64,000 nucleotides of DNA from Actinomadura nitritigenes (GCF_017573545.1 NZ_JAGEOK010000009.1:248001-312000), one strand, 5' to 3'; shown: positions 35,783 through 43,599, numbered from the stretch's first letter. Notes: generated by a model from the sequence alone, not told the origin. Made by a program: numbers and translations.

Positions 35783-35797
35783 ACTACAGTTGTAGAA
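35783..35797. promoter_or_regulatory. BlaI/MecI-like operator candidate upstream of the TerB-like gene
   Basis: CTACA-GT-TGTAG within the locally AT-rich segment ATTACTACAGTTGTAGAA resembles the TACA/TGTA dyad recognised by BlaI/MecI/CopY repressors. It is 40 bp upstream of the terB-like start. No blaI gene is nearby. Confidence 0.4.
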
Positions 35798-35837
35798 GCA
35801 GGTGCGGACCGCCCGCACGGCGACGGGAAGGGAAGCG

Positions 35838-36293
35838 ATGGCTCTCTGGAACAGGCTCCGCGAGTCGACCCAGACGATGCAGGCGCAGCTGCTCAGCAAG
35901 AAGAACGAACTGACGAGCGGGGCGTTCCGCGACGCGAGCATGGCGATGTGCGCGCTGGTCGCGGCGGCCGACGGCAGCGTGGACCCGGCCGAGCGGCAGC
36001 GCACCGCGTCGCTGATCATGGGCAACGAGGTGCTGCGGAACTTCCCCGCCGACGACCTGCAGCGCCGATTCGACGACTACGTGGCCGCGCTCACCGCCGA
36101 CTTCGACTTCGGCAAGGTCTCGGTCCTCCAGGACATCGGCAAGGTGAAGAAGAAGCCCGGCGAGGCCCGCGCCGTCATCCAGATCGGCATCGTCATCGGC
36201 GGCGCCGACGGCGACTTCGACGACGCCGAGAAGGCCGTCGTCCGCGAGGCGTGCTTCGCCGTCGGCCTGCCGCCCGCCGAGTTCGAGCTGTGA
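35838..36293 (+). CDS. TerB-like tellurite resistance family protein
   Basis: 151 residues from ATG 35838, with GGGAAGGGAAG upstream. The sequence matches the all-helical TerB domain with acidic metal-site motifs (AAADGSVDPAERQ and GGADGDFDDAEKAVVREAC). TerB-type proteins bind divalent metal ions and take part in stress or membrane-associated assemblies. It stands alone here without terC, terD or terE neighbours. Confidence 0.85.
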   Translation: MALWNRLRESTQTMQAQLLSKKNELTSGAFRDASMAMCALVAAADGSVDPAERQRTASLIMGNEVLRNFPADDLQRRFDDYVAALTADFDFGKVSVLQDIGKVKKKPGEARAVIQIGIVIGGADGDFDDAEKAVVREACFAVGLPPAEFEL

Positions 36294-36314
36294 CCACCGG
36301 CCCCGCCCGGCGGG

Positions 36315-36698
36315 TCAGCGGGCGGCGGGCTCCCACCAGGTGAGGTTGGCCGCGGCGTGGGCGGTCGGCTCGATGATCTCCCACGCCTCGCTGATCAGGC
36401 CGCCGTCGACCCGCCAGATGTCGACGACCGCGATCTCCGGCCCGCCGTCCGGGAGCCGGCGCCGCGTGTGCAGGACCACGTGGTCCCCGTCGGCCAGCAG
36501 GTGCCGGATCTCGACCTGCATATCGGCGAGCGGGGTGAGCGCCGCCTGCACGGCGGCCAGCCATTCCGTCTTGGTCGAGGAGGTCGCGTCCGGCCTGTGG
36601 TGGACGAAGTCGTCGCTGAGCAGCGGCGCGAGCCCGGCCGTGCTGCCGGTCGCGATCAGTTCCGAGAGCGCCTGCTGAACGATGTCCTTGTTGGTCAT
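36315..36698 (-). CDS. NTF2-like (SnoaL) protein
   Basis: 127 residues. The sequence TNKDIVQQALSELIATGSTAGLAPLLSDDFVHHRPDATSSTKTEW is typical of the SnoaL-like polyketide cyclase superfamily. Divergent from an XRE regulator across 87 bp that hold a conspicuous inverted repeat, so regulation by that protein is likely. Substrate unknown. Confidence 0.8.
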   Translation of the reverse strand: MTNKDIVQQALSELIATGSTAGLAPLLSDDFVHHRPDATSSTKTEWLAAVQAALTPLADMQVEIRHLLADGDHVVLHTRRRLPDGGPEIAVVDIWRVDGGLISEAWEIIEPTAHAAANLTWWEPAAR

Positions 36699-36733
36699 GG
36701 CCGCAGTGTTTCCGCGGCGGCTGCGGATTGTCG

Positions 36734-36750
36734 ATGAAATCCCATTTCAT
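36734..36750. promoter_or_regulatory. Operator candidate between NTF2-like and XRE genes
   Basis: ATGAAAT-CCC-ATTTCAT is a perfect inverted repeat with 7-bp arms in an otherwise GC-rich intergenic region, 36 bp from both divergent start codons. It is a good candidate for the XRE protein encoded alongside. Confidence 0.65.
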
Positions 36751-36785
36751 GGCGTCCGGCGCCACGATGAGTACGCTCGGGAACC

Positions 36786-37538
36786 GTGCACACGGTCGGG
36801 GAGCTCCTGCGGGAGTGGCGGCATCGCCGGCGGCTCAGCCAGCTCGACCTCGCGATCGCGGCGGACGTGTCGGCGCGGCACGTCAGCCTCGTCGAGACGG
36901 GCCGCTCCAACCCGAGCGCCGACATGGTCCTGCGGCTCGCCGACCAGCTCGACGTGCCGCTGCGCGACCGGAACCGGCTGCTGCTCGCGGCCGGCTTCGC
37001 GCCCCGGTACGCCGAACGGCCGCTCGACGACACCGCCCTGTCCGCCGCCCGGAACGCGGTCGAACGGGTGCTCCGCGCGCACGAGCCGTACCCGGCGCTG
37101 GCGTTCGACCGCCGCTGGGACATCGTCATGACCAACGGCGCCCTGGAGCCGTTCCTCGCCGAGGTCGACCCGGACCTGCTCCGGCCGCCCGTCAACCTGC
37201 TGCGGCTCGGCCTCGACCCGCGCGGGCTCGCCCGCCTGGTCGTCAACATGGCCGACGTCCGCGCGGTGTTCCGCTCGCGGATCCGGCGCCAGCTCGCCGC
37301 CGCCCCCGACCCCGGCCTCGCCGCCCTCTACGAGGAACTCCTCGAACCCGGACCCGACGACCCGCCGTCCGACTCCGACGTCGTGATCCAGATGATCGTC
37401 CGCCACGGCGGCCGCGAGCTGCGCCTGTTCTCGACCATCACCACGTTCGGCACGCCGCAGGACATCACCCTCGACGAGGTCGCCATCGAGTCCTACTACC
37501 CGGCCGACGCGGAGACCGCCGCCTACTTCGAACGCTAG
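36786..37538 (+). CDS. XRE-family regulator with MmyB-type ligand domain
   Basis: 250 residues from GTG 36786. HTH: LSQLDLAIAADVSARHVSLVETGRSNPS. The C-terminal PAS-like MmyB domain is clear (YPALAFDRRWDIVMTNGALEPFL, then LLRLGLDPRGLARLVVN). Divergent from an NTF2-like gene across an operator-like inverted repeat. Confidence 0.9.
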   Translation: MHTVGELLREWRHRRRLSQLDLAIAADVSARHVSLVETGRSNPSADMVLRLADQLDVPLRDRNRLLLAAGFAPRYAERPLDDTALSAARNAVERVLRAHEPYPALAFDRRWDIVMTNGALEPFLAEVDPDLLRPPVNLLRLGLDPRGLARLVVNMADVRAVFRSRIRRQLAAAPDPGLAALYEELLEPGPDDPPSDSDVVIQMIVRHGGRELRLFSTITTFGTPQDITLDEVAIESYYPADAETAAYFER

Positions 37539-37654
37539 AACGGTGCGCGGTGCCTGCCGGTGTACCTCGGGCGGCGGCCCACGGTGAGCGCGGTGGCCCA
37601 GCTCGCCGACACCGCCGAGGCGAGCGCGACCGCCGCCGTCACGAGCGCGGTCAC
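37535..37654 (-). CDS. Possible 39-residue single-pass membrane peptide
   Basis: A GTG at 37654 overlaps the stop of the gene at 37651-37941 (GTGA) and opens a 39-codon frame encoding one hydrophobic helix (VTALVTAAVALASAV) followed by a basic tail. The overlap suggests coupling. The frame is short, so the call is weak. Confidence 0.35.
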   Translation of the reverse strand: MTALVTAAVALASAVSASWATALTVGRRPRYTGRHRAPF

Positions 37655-37941
37655 GGGGCCGCTCCCGGCGTCCCGTCCAGCAGGCCCTTGATCGCGAGGA
37701 CGGCGTCCGCCACACGGTCCGCCTCGGCGACGGGATGGCGCCACCCCGTCCAGAACCACGGCCGCCCCGCGTCCTCCGCGCGAGGTTCCACGGTCATGAC
37801 GAGGCAGGGGTGGACGTTGCAGCAGCCGTCCGCGCCCGGGTTCTCGACATGGAGGCCGTCCGGCGTGAACCACGCGCTCAGCCCGTGCGCGCGCAGAACG
37901 GTCCCGAGCGCCTCAAGCCGCGCCCTAGCATCGGGTGTCAT
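37651..37941 (-). CDS. Small protein of unknown function
   Basis: 96 residues from ATG 37941. The sequence has a compact alpha/beta look, with CC and other Cys/His residues in the middle (GADGCCNVHPCLVMTVEP) and conserved-looking aromatic residues (PWFWTGWRHP). It resembles small proteins encoded next to GntR-type regulators in actinomycetes, but I cannot name a family. It is divergent from the tandem GntR genes and the operator block at 38039-38091. Confidence 0.6.
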   Translation of the reverse strand: MTPDARARLEALGTVLRAHGLSAWFTPDGLHVENPGADGCCNVHPCLVMTVEPRAEDAGRPWFWTGWRHPVAEADRVADAVLAIKGLLDGTPGAAP

Positions 37942-38038
37942 GGGTCGTTCGCCTCCTGGGGCGTCCGGTCCTAGGCCCGTTCGGCGGTGCGAACGCCGGG
38001 CGGGCCGTTCTTCGTTTCCGGCCCCAGCGTTCCATAGT

Positions 38039-38091
38039 GTTCTAGTCCGTGCTAGTCCGGTCGGGCCGTATCTACCGTTCTAGCTCGTCCG
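38039..38091. promoter_or_regulatory. Repeated TTCTAG-type operator block upstream of tandem GntR genes
   Basis: Half-sites GTTCTAGTCCG (38039-38049), GTGCTAGTCCG (38049-38059) and GTTCTAGCTCGTCCG (38077-38091) are repeated, and GTTCTACCG follows at 38097. The region is AT-richer than its surroundings. CTAG-centred sites are common targets of actinobacterial GntR repressors, so autoregulation is likely. Confidence 0.55.
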
Positions 38092-38112
38092 ATGCCGTTC
38101 TACCGTGGACGC

Positions 38113-38379
38113 GTGAGCATCGACATGGATGGTCCCGACCCGCTTTACGTCCAGATCGCCGACCTCCTGGAGGCGCGTATCGCGGCGGGTTCCATCGGGC
38201 GGCGTCTGCCGAGCGTCCGCACGATCGCTCAGGAATTCGGCGTGGCTCATGCGACGGCCGCGCACGCCGTCCAGGAACTCACGCGGCGCGGCGTGGTGAA
38301 GACGACACCCGGCAGAGGAACGTTCGTCCAGGCCCCCGCCGAAGGCCCAGACGGCGACGGCGGCGGGTCCGCCGGGTAA
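38113..38379 (+). CDS. GntR-type winged-helix protein (first of a split pair)
   Basis: 88 residues from GTG 38113; ATG 38092 is an alternative. Nearly the whole protein is a GntR winged HTH (PLYVQIADLLEARIAAGSIGRRLPSVRTIAQEFGVAHATAAHAVQELTRRGVV, wing GRGTFV). There is no effector domain. The TAA at 38377-38379 is followed in the same reading frame by a second GntR winged helix at 38392-38628. Confidence 0.8.
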   Translation: MSIDMDGPDPLYVQIADLLEARIAAGSIGRRLPSVRTIAQEFGVAHATAAHAVQELTRRGVVKTTPGRGTFVQAPAEGPDGDGGGSAG

Positions 38380-38391
38380 GCGCCGCTGCGG

Positions 38392-38628
38392 GTGCAGTTG
38401 GCGGACCTGGTCGCTGCGCGTATCGCGGACGGGACCTACCCGCCCAGGACGGCCATTCCCTCCGGCGCCGAGCTGGCCGCGGAGTGCGACGTCTCCCCGC
38501 GCACCGCGACGGAGGCGGTGAAGATCCTCAAGGCGCGCGGTCTGGGGCGGGGCGTGCCGGGTAAGGCCGTCATCGTGAGGGCGGACGCGCTGGACGTCCT
38601 GAAGAGCGCGGCGCCGGGGTCCGCGTAG
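38392..38628 (+). CDS. GntR-type winged-helix protein (second of a split pair)
   Basis: 78 residues from GTG 38392, the only usable start after the preceding TAA. The sequence VQLADLVAARIADGTYPPRTAIPSGAELAAECDVSPRTATEAVKILKARGL is a second GntR winged helix, in the same frame as the first and only four codons after its stop. There is no Shine-Dalgarno. It could be translated by reinitiation, by readthrough of TAA, or be the remnant of a broken double-domain gene. Confidence 0.6.
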   Translation: MQLADLVAARIADGTYPPRTAIPSGAELAAECDVSPRTATEAVKILKARGLGRGVPGKAVIVRADALDVLKSAAPGSA

Positions 38629-38814
38629 CCGACCATCCCGAGGGCGGAGCGTCGGACGGCTCGTCGTATCTCAGGGGTGCGGGCGGCCGGAAGTGGTCTT
38701 CGGCGGCGATGAGTTCTGGACGGATGGACGGTCTGCCAAGGTGGGGCGAACGGCCCCAGGGCGGACATGATCCCGCCCTATGAGAACCGCCACGAGATGC
38801 TCGGGAGATCCCAG

Positions 38815-39387
38815 ATGCGCACTCTGATCAGCACCGCCTTCGTCTCGCTCGACGGCGTCGTCGAGGGACCCGGCGGCGAGCCGGGCTACCGCAACTCCGG
38901 ATGGACCTTCAAGGACGTCGAGTTTCTCCCGGAGGCGTACGAGCTCAAGGGCCGGGAGCAGAAGGAGGCCGCCGCGATGATGATGGGCCGGGTCAGCTAC
39001 GAGGCGTTCAGCCCCGTCTGGCCGGGCATGGCGGAGTTCGCCGACTACAAGGTGATGCCGAAGTACGTCGTCTCCACCACCCTGACCGACGGCGACCTCG
39101 TCTCGGACTGGGGCGAGACCACGATCCTGCGCTCGCTCGACGAGGTCGCCGCGCTGAAGGAGACCGACGGCGGGCCGATCATCATCCACGGCAGCGCCAC
39201 CCTGAACCGGGGCCTGTCCGACGCGGGCCTCATCGACCGCTACAACCTGCTCGTCTTCCCGCTGCTGCTCGGTGCGGGCAAGCGGCTGTTCAGCGAGACC
39301 GACAAGGACGCGCAGAAGCTGAAGCTCGTCGAGTACGAGGCGTACGCGAACGGCATCCAGAAGAACGTGTTCGACGTCGTCCGCTGA
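38815..39387 (+). CDS. Dihydrofolate reductase/RibD C-terminal-domain family reductase
   Basis: 190 residues from ATG 38815 (MRTLISTAFVSLDGVVEGPGG), with GGGAGA upstream. Matches the RibD C-terminal/DHFR-like family: an N-terminal strand with SLDGVV, MMMGRVSYEAF, KYVVSTTL and GGPIIIHGSATLNRGL (NADPH-binding), then FPLLLGAGKRLF. These proteins reduce unknown substrates with NADPH and are not the folate enzyme. Confidence 0.88.
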   Translation: MRTLISTAFVSLDGVVEGPGGEPGYRNSGWTFKDVEFLPEAYELKGREQKEAAAMMMGRVSYEAFSPVWPGMAEFADYKVMPKYVVSTTLTDGDLVSDWGETTILRSLDEVAALKETDGGPIIIHGSATLNRGLSDAGLIDRYNLLVFPLLLGAGKRLFSETDKDAQKLKLVEYEAYANGIQKNVFDVVR

Positions 39388-39399
39388 CGACCCGCCGGC

Positions 39400-39600
39400 G
39401 CTGGGCGGCCCGCGCCGGAGCCTCGGCGAGCGCGGCGGTGAAGAACGCGGCGAGCTTCTCCACCGCCGGGCCGGCGTACCGCTCCCGGTCGTAGAGGCCG
39501 ACGCGGCCGATCAGCGGGACGGACGCGAAGGCGTCGAAGGCGGCGATCCTGTCGACGCTGGTCCAGTCGAGGACCGCCGCCGAGCGCGGGTGCGCCGCGC
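39400..39600 (-). pseudogene. Possible remnant of a coding sequence
   Basis: One minus-strand frame encodes a protein-like stretch (AVLDWTSVDRIAAFDAFASV, then PLIGRVGLYDRERYAGPAVE and KLAAFFTAALAEAPARAA) with normal amino-acid composition. The segment has no start of its own and is out of frame with the VOC gene. It resembles the C-terminal end of a lost gene. I cannot identify the parent family. Confidence 0.35.
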
Positions 39601-39621
39601 GCGGCGGTGCGGTAGCGCGGG

Positions 39622-40092
39622 TCAGTCGAGGCAGAACTCGTTGCCTTCGGGGTCGGCCATGATGATGTGGCCGGCGCCGAGCGGCGGAGCGGGCTCGAAC
39701 CGCTGGAGGCGGGCGGCGCCGTGCGAGACGAGCCGCTCCGCCTCCGCCTCCAGGGCCGCCATCCGCGCGTCGCCCGTGAGGCCGGGCGCCGCCCGCACGT
39801 CGAGGTGGACGCGGTTCTTGGCCTGCTTGGGCTCCGGGACGCGCTGGAAGAACAGGCGCGGGCCGTCCCCGGCGGGGTCGACGACCGCGGAGGCGTCGTT
39901 GCGGCGTTCGGGCGGCACGCCCATCGCGTCGAGGGCCTCGTCCCAGGTCCGGAAGTCCCCGGGCGGGTCCTGGAGCTTGTAGCCGAGGGCCTCGGCCCAG
40001 AACGCGGCCAGGGCGGCCGGGTCGGCGCAGTCGAAGGTGATCTGGATTTCGCGGGCCGTTCCGGCGCGCGTTCCGCTGGAGTTCGAGGTCAT
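39622..40092 (-). CDS. VOC-family (glyoxalase-like) protein
   Basis: 156 residues. Two beta-alpha-beta-beta-beta modules typical of vicinal-oxygen-chelate proteins: REIQITFDCADPAALAAFWAEALGY at the N-terminus, and NRVHLDVRA and GHIIMADPEGNEFCLD at the C-terminus. The His and Glu of the C-terminal strand could bind metal. The reaction is unknown. The gene follows a TetR gene in the same direction by 77 bp. Confidence 0.85.
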   Translation of the reverse strand: MTSNSSGTRAGTAREIQITFDCADPAALAAFWAEALGYKLQDPPGDFRTWDEALDAMGVPPERRNDASAVVDPAGDGPRLFFQRVPEPKQAKNRVHLDVRAAPGLTGDARMAALEAEAERLVSHGAARLQRFEPAPPLGAGHIIMADPEGNEFCLD

Positions 40093-40168
40093 GGTGCAAG
40101 CCTCGCGGACAATCCGGACAGGTTCGTTCCGCGAAACGTGAAGGTTCTGCCTGGAGAGGTCCGCCGGG

Positions 40169-40789
40169 TCAGGGACGGGCGAGGAGGCCGTCGATGGCGC
40201 GGCGGGCCTTGGCCGTCGCGCCGGGCTCGTCCAGGCGCAGGGCGGTGTTGGCCGCGGTGAGGACGGCGTCGGTCTGGAAGGCGGCCAGGTCGGCGTCGAG
40301 CGGCGCGATCTCGCCGGCCGCCGCCGCGCGGCGGTACTCGGCGGCGAGGAGGGACAGCCAGTCCCGGTGCTGGCGGGCCAGGGCGTCCCGGACGGGGCCG
40401 GGCCGGCCGTCGAAGTCGGGGAGGTTCGCCGCCCAGAAGCAGCCGCCGGTGAACAGCGGCTTCTCGGCGTAGTCGATCCAGTTCGCGACCAGCGCGCGCA
40501 GCCGCGCCGCGCCCGGCGGGGCGGCCTGCGCGGGGCGCACGACCGCGTCGACGAACAGTTCGCGGGCCGCGTCGACGGTGGCGAGGTGCAGGTTCTCCTT
40601 GGTCCGGAACAGGGTCTGGATGCCGCTCTTGCTCATCCGCAGGTCGGTGGCGAGGCGGCCGAGGCTGAGGCCGTTGAGCCCCTCGGCCGAGGCGACGTCG
40701 ACGGCGTGCCGGGTGACGGCCCGCCGGGTCCGCGCGCCGCGCAGCAGCCGGCCGTCGGCCGGGAGATCGTCCTCGCTCATCGGGTCCAT
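40169..40789 (-). CDS. TetR-family transcriptional regulator
   Basis: 206 residues from ATG 40789; ATG 40780 is an alternative. N-terminal HTH: LSLGRLATDLRMSKSGIQTLFRTKENL. The C-terminal half (FTGGCFWAANLPDFDGRPGPVRDAL) matches the TetR_C group often linked to lipid or redox stress. It is divergent from an NTF2-like gene across a 70-bp region containing a perfect 14-bp palindrome. Confidence 0.88.
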   Translation of the reverse strand: MDPMSEDDLPADGRLLRGARTRRAVTRHAVDVASAEGLNGLSLGRLATDLRMSKSGIQTLFRTKENLHLATVDAARELFVDAVVRPAQAAPPGAARLRALVANWIDYAEKPLFTGGCFWAANLPDFDGRPGPVRDALARQHRDWLSLLAAEYRRAAAAGEIAPLDADLAAFQTDAVLTAANTALRLDEPGATAKARRAIDGLLARP

Positions 40790-40813
40790 CGTGCCAGACA
40801 CCTTGTCTATACG

Positions 40814-40827
40814 TACGATCGATCGTA
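40814..40827. promoter_or_regulatory. TetR operator candidate
   Basis: TACGATCGATCGTA is a perfect 14-bp palindrome between the TetR start and the divergent NTF2-like gene, in an AT-rich stretch with a possible -10 (TATACG, 40808-40813). It very likely binds the adjacent TetR. Confidence 0.7.
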
Positions 40828-40858
40828 TTGTTTTCTCGTCGGCGGGAGAGGAGCGGGC

Positions 40859-41311
40859 ATGGACCCCGATCGCATGGTCGAGTTGGCGGAGGCGCTGGCC
40901 GCCGCCAAGAGCCGCCGGGACGTGCCCGCGGCCATGGCGCTGCTGCACCCGGAGATGGTGCTGGAGAGCCCGGCCCTCGGGACGACCGCGCGCGGCCCGG
41001 CGGAGAACGTGACGGCGCTGCGCCGGTTCTTCGCCTCCTTCCCGGACTACGACGTCGCCTTGCAGGGACACGCCGCGAACCGCGACGCCCTGGTCTGCTG
41101 GGGTACGGCCCGGATGACCCTGACCGGCACCCGGTTCGGCGTCGAGCCCAGCGGACGCCGCGCCGAGCTGCCGGTGTTCATCCGGTTCGCGTTCAAGGAC
41201 GATCTGATCGCCGGCGAGTACTTCTTCTTCGACCTGGCGGAACTGTGCGCGCAGTCGGGCGTCTCGGCCGACGCCGTCCGGCGCCGCCTGTTCCGCGACC
41301 GGGAAAGGTGA
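40859..41311 (+). CDS. NTF2-like (SnoaL) protein
   Basis: 150 residues from ATG 40859, with GAGAGGAG upstream. The motif LAAAKSRRDVPAAMALLHPEMVLESPALGTTARG and the later LTGTRFGVEPSGRRAELPVFIRFAFKDD are SnoaL-like. It is probably controlled by the adjacent TetR and is followed 6 bp later by a DUF3237 gene, so the two are likely co-transcribed. Confidence 0.8.
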   Translation: MDPDRMVELAEALAAAKSRRDVPAAMALLHPEMVLESPALGTTARGPAENVTALRRFFASFPDYDVALQGHAANRDALVCWGTARMTLTGTRFGVEPSGRRAELPVFIRFAFKDDLIAGEYFFFDLAELCAQSGVSADAVRRRLFRDRER

Positions 41312-41317
41312 TGGCGC

Positions 41318-41812
41318 ATGCTCGCGGACCCGCGTGTGAGGGACGTCGGGGAGATCCGGACGGAGCTCCTGTTCGACATCGTGGTCGACCTGGCCCCGCC
41401 GCTGGACTTCGGCCGGGGACCGGCCGGGCGGCGCGTCCTGTTCGGCGCCGCCGGCGGCGCGTTCGCGGGACCTGACCTGCGCGGCGAGGTGCTGCCGGGC
41501 GGCGGTGACTGGGCGGTGTTCCGTCCCGGCGGGACGATGTGCCTGGACGTCCGGCTCGCGCTGCGCACCGACGACGGAGCCCTCGTGCACATGACCTACG
41601 GCGGCCGCTACACCACCCCGCCGGAGCTGCGCGAGGAGATGGCCGACACCGCCACGAGGCACCGCGTCGACCCGTCCCGCTACTACTTCAGGACGAACCC
41701 GCTCTTCGAGACGGGCGCCGAGCGGTACGCGTGGCTGAACGACGCCGTCTGCGTGGGGACGGGCTACCTCGTCGAGGGCGGGATCGCCTACCGGGTCTCC
41801 CGGGTGGTGTGA
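41318..41812 (+). CDS. DUF3237-family protein
   Basis: 164 residues from ATG 41318. A beta-rich DUF3237 protein (FDIVVDLAPPLDFGRGPAGRRVLFGAAGGAFAGPDLRGEVLPGGGDW and MTYGGRYTTPPE). The family is of unknown function but often linked to aromatic or lipid degradation clusters. The last 25 bp overlap the convergent membrane-protein gene. Confidence 0.82.
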   Translation: MLADPRVRDVGEIRTELLFDIVVDLAPPLDFGRGPAGRRVLFGAAGGAFAGPDLRGEVLPGGGDWAVFRPGGTMCLDVRLALRTDDGALVHMTYGGRYTTPPELREEMADTATRHRVDPSRYYFRTNPLFETGAERYAWLNDAVCVGTGYLVEGGIAYRVSRVV

Positions 41813-42834
41813 ACCGGGCCGGCCGGTCCGGGTGCGGCGAGGCGGCGGCCGAGGGCGGCGAGCAGGGAGACCATCGCGGCGGCGATGACGGTCAGCCCGA
41901 GGGCGTCGGGGACGCTCCCCGTGTTCGCGACCAGCCCGAACGCGGTGTGCCCGACGAGAGCGCCGGAGATCGCCGCGAGGCGGTGGCGGTCCGTCCAGCC
42001 GCCCGTCCGGAGCAGGGGGACGGCGGTCGCGGCGGCGAGGAGCGCGGCGGCGGCCATCGGGACGGGCGCCCACGCCCGCGGGACGAAGGCGGAGTGGTCG
42101 GCGCCGGCGAAAGGGAACAGCAGGGCGAGGTACCCGAACGAGGCGACGCCGCAGATGACGCCGAGCACCCGGGGCGCGGGCGGCGCGCCCCGCGAGGGCG
42201 GGCGGGGGAGGCGGGGCAGGACGCCCAGCGCCAGGACGGTCAGCGCCGCGCACAGCGCGAGGATGGTCAGCGCGGCCCCGCCGGGCAGCGAGTAGTGCGG
42301 GTCCTCGGACGGCGGGACCAAGACGCGGAGCAGCAGCGCCCCGAGGGCCGCGACGAGACCGGTGACGGCCAGGCCGCCGCGGCGCAGGTAGGCGGCGCGG
42401 CCGTGGCGGCGGAACACCAGCTCCACGAGCGCGATCGGGACGAGGACGCTGAACACCGCGTGGTACGGCAGGTTCAGCTCCGCGTACGGGGCGTTGACGC
42501 CGAAGGGGCGCGGCCCCCAGCCCGCCGCCCCGTACAGATGCGGGCTGGTCAGGCTCTGCAGCGCCAGCCCCTCCTCGACCAGCCCGTACACCAGGCCCAT
42601 CGCCAGGATGCTGCTCCGCCCGCCCCCGAGGCGGCGGACCAGCTCCCGGATCAGCAGCACCCCGGCGCCGTAGACGGGCACGTAGAGCAGCACCAGCCAG
42701 ATCATCCGGACCGGGACGGTGCCGAGGGTGAGTTCGGCGACGGCGGGCGCGACCAGGACCAGGGTCCAGGCCGCCCGCCGCGACCGCGGGGCCGTCGCCG
42801 AACGCGGGGACGTCCCCGAACGCCGCTTCGTCAT
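41788..42834 (-). CDS. Multi-pass membrane protein of unknown function
   Basis: 348 residues with about nine hydrophobic segments. A glutamate pair in GLVYGLVEEGLALQSLTSP is reminiscent of CAAX-protease-like (CPBP) active-site acids, but the matching His motif is not evident, so no assignment is made. The start at ATG 42834 is followed by an Arg/Ser-rich cytoplasmic leader. It lies next to, but in the same direction as, the two-component system downstream. Confidence 0.65.
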   Translation of the reverse strand: MTKRRSGTSPRSATAPRSRRAAWTLVLVAPAVAELTLGTVPVRMIWLVLLYVPVYGAGVLLIRELVRRLGGGRSSILAMGLVYGLVEEGLALQSLTSPHLYGAAGWGPRPFGVNAPYAELNLPYHAVFSVLVPIALVELVFRRHGRAAYLRRGGLAVTGLVAALGALLLRVLVPPSEDPHYSLPGGAALTILALCAALTVLALGVLPRLPRPPSRGAPPAPRVLGVICGVASFGYLALLFPFAGADHSAFVPRAWAPVPMAAAALLAAATAVPLLRTGGWTDRHRLAAISGALVGHTAFGLVANTGSVPDALGLTVIAAAMVSLLAALGRRLAAPGPAGPVHTTRETR

Positions 42835-42933
42835 GCCGCCAACGCTAGGAACGCGCGGCCCGGGGCGCTTCCAACGAAGGATCGGTCTCCGCCCTGCGAC
42901 TTTCGTCGGAGGACCGCGCCGGGACGCGGGGTC

Positions 42934-43599
42934 CTAAGCGGAGGGGCGGGGGCGGACCAGGCCGAGGTCGTAGGCGAGGACGACCGCCTGCACGCGGTCC
43001 CGCAGGCCGAGTTTGCGCAGGATGCTCGACACGTGCGTCTTCACCGTCGCCTCGGTGACGACGAGCCGCGCGGCGATCTCGGCGTTGGACGCGGCCCGCG
43101 CGACGAGCTCCAGCGTCTGCATCTCGCGGTCGGTCAGCTCGGCGAGCGCCTCCGGCCGGACGGGCGCGCGCGGCTCGGTCGCGGTGAACCGGTCGAGCAG
43201 CCGCCGGGTCACCGACGGCGCGAGCAGCGCGTCGCCGCGCGCCACGACCCGGACCGCCTCGGCCAGCTCGTCCGGCCGGACGTCCTTGAGCAGGAACCCG
43301 GCGGCGCCCGCCCGCAGCGCCGCGTAGAGCGGCTCGTCCAGGTCGAACGTCGTCAGGATGATCACCTTGGGCGGGTCGTCGGACGCGGTGATCCGCCGGG
43401 TGGCGTCGATGCCGTCGACGCCGGGCATCCGGACGTCCATCAGCACGACGTCGGGACGGAGCCGCTCGGCCGCGCGGACGGCGGACTCGCCGTCCCCGGC
43501 CTCGCCGACGACCGTGAGGTCGTCCCGCGCCTCGATGATCATGCTGAACCCGGCCCGGACGAGGTCCTGGTCGTCGGCGACCAGCACGCGGATCGTCAC
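42934..43599 (-). CDS. NarL/FixJ-type response regulator
   Basis: 221 residues from GTG 43599, overlapping the kinase stop in GTGA. The receiver domain has acidic residues at 9-10, the phosphoacceptor D55 (VVLMDVRMPGVDG), T and K at the expected later positions, and a C-terminal LuxR-type HTH (LTDREMQTLELVARAASNAEIAARLVVTEATVKTHVSSILRKL). It should act as a DNA-binding transcription factor activated by the cognate histidine kinase encoded immediately upstream. Confidence 0.93.
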   Translation of the reverse strand: MTIRVLVADDQDLVRAGFSMIIEARDDLTVVGEAGDGESAVRAAERLRPDVVLMDVRMPGVDGIDATRRITASDDPPKVIILTTFDLDEPLYAALRAGAAGFLLKDVRPDELAEAVRVVARGDALLAPSVTRRLLDRFTATEPRAPVRPEALAELTDREMQTLELVARAASNAEIAARLVVTEATVKTHVSSILRKLGLRDRVQAVVLAYDLGLVRPRPSA

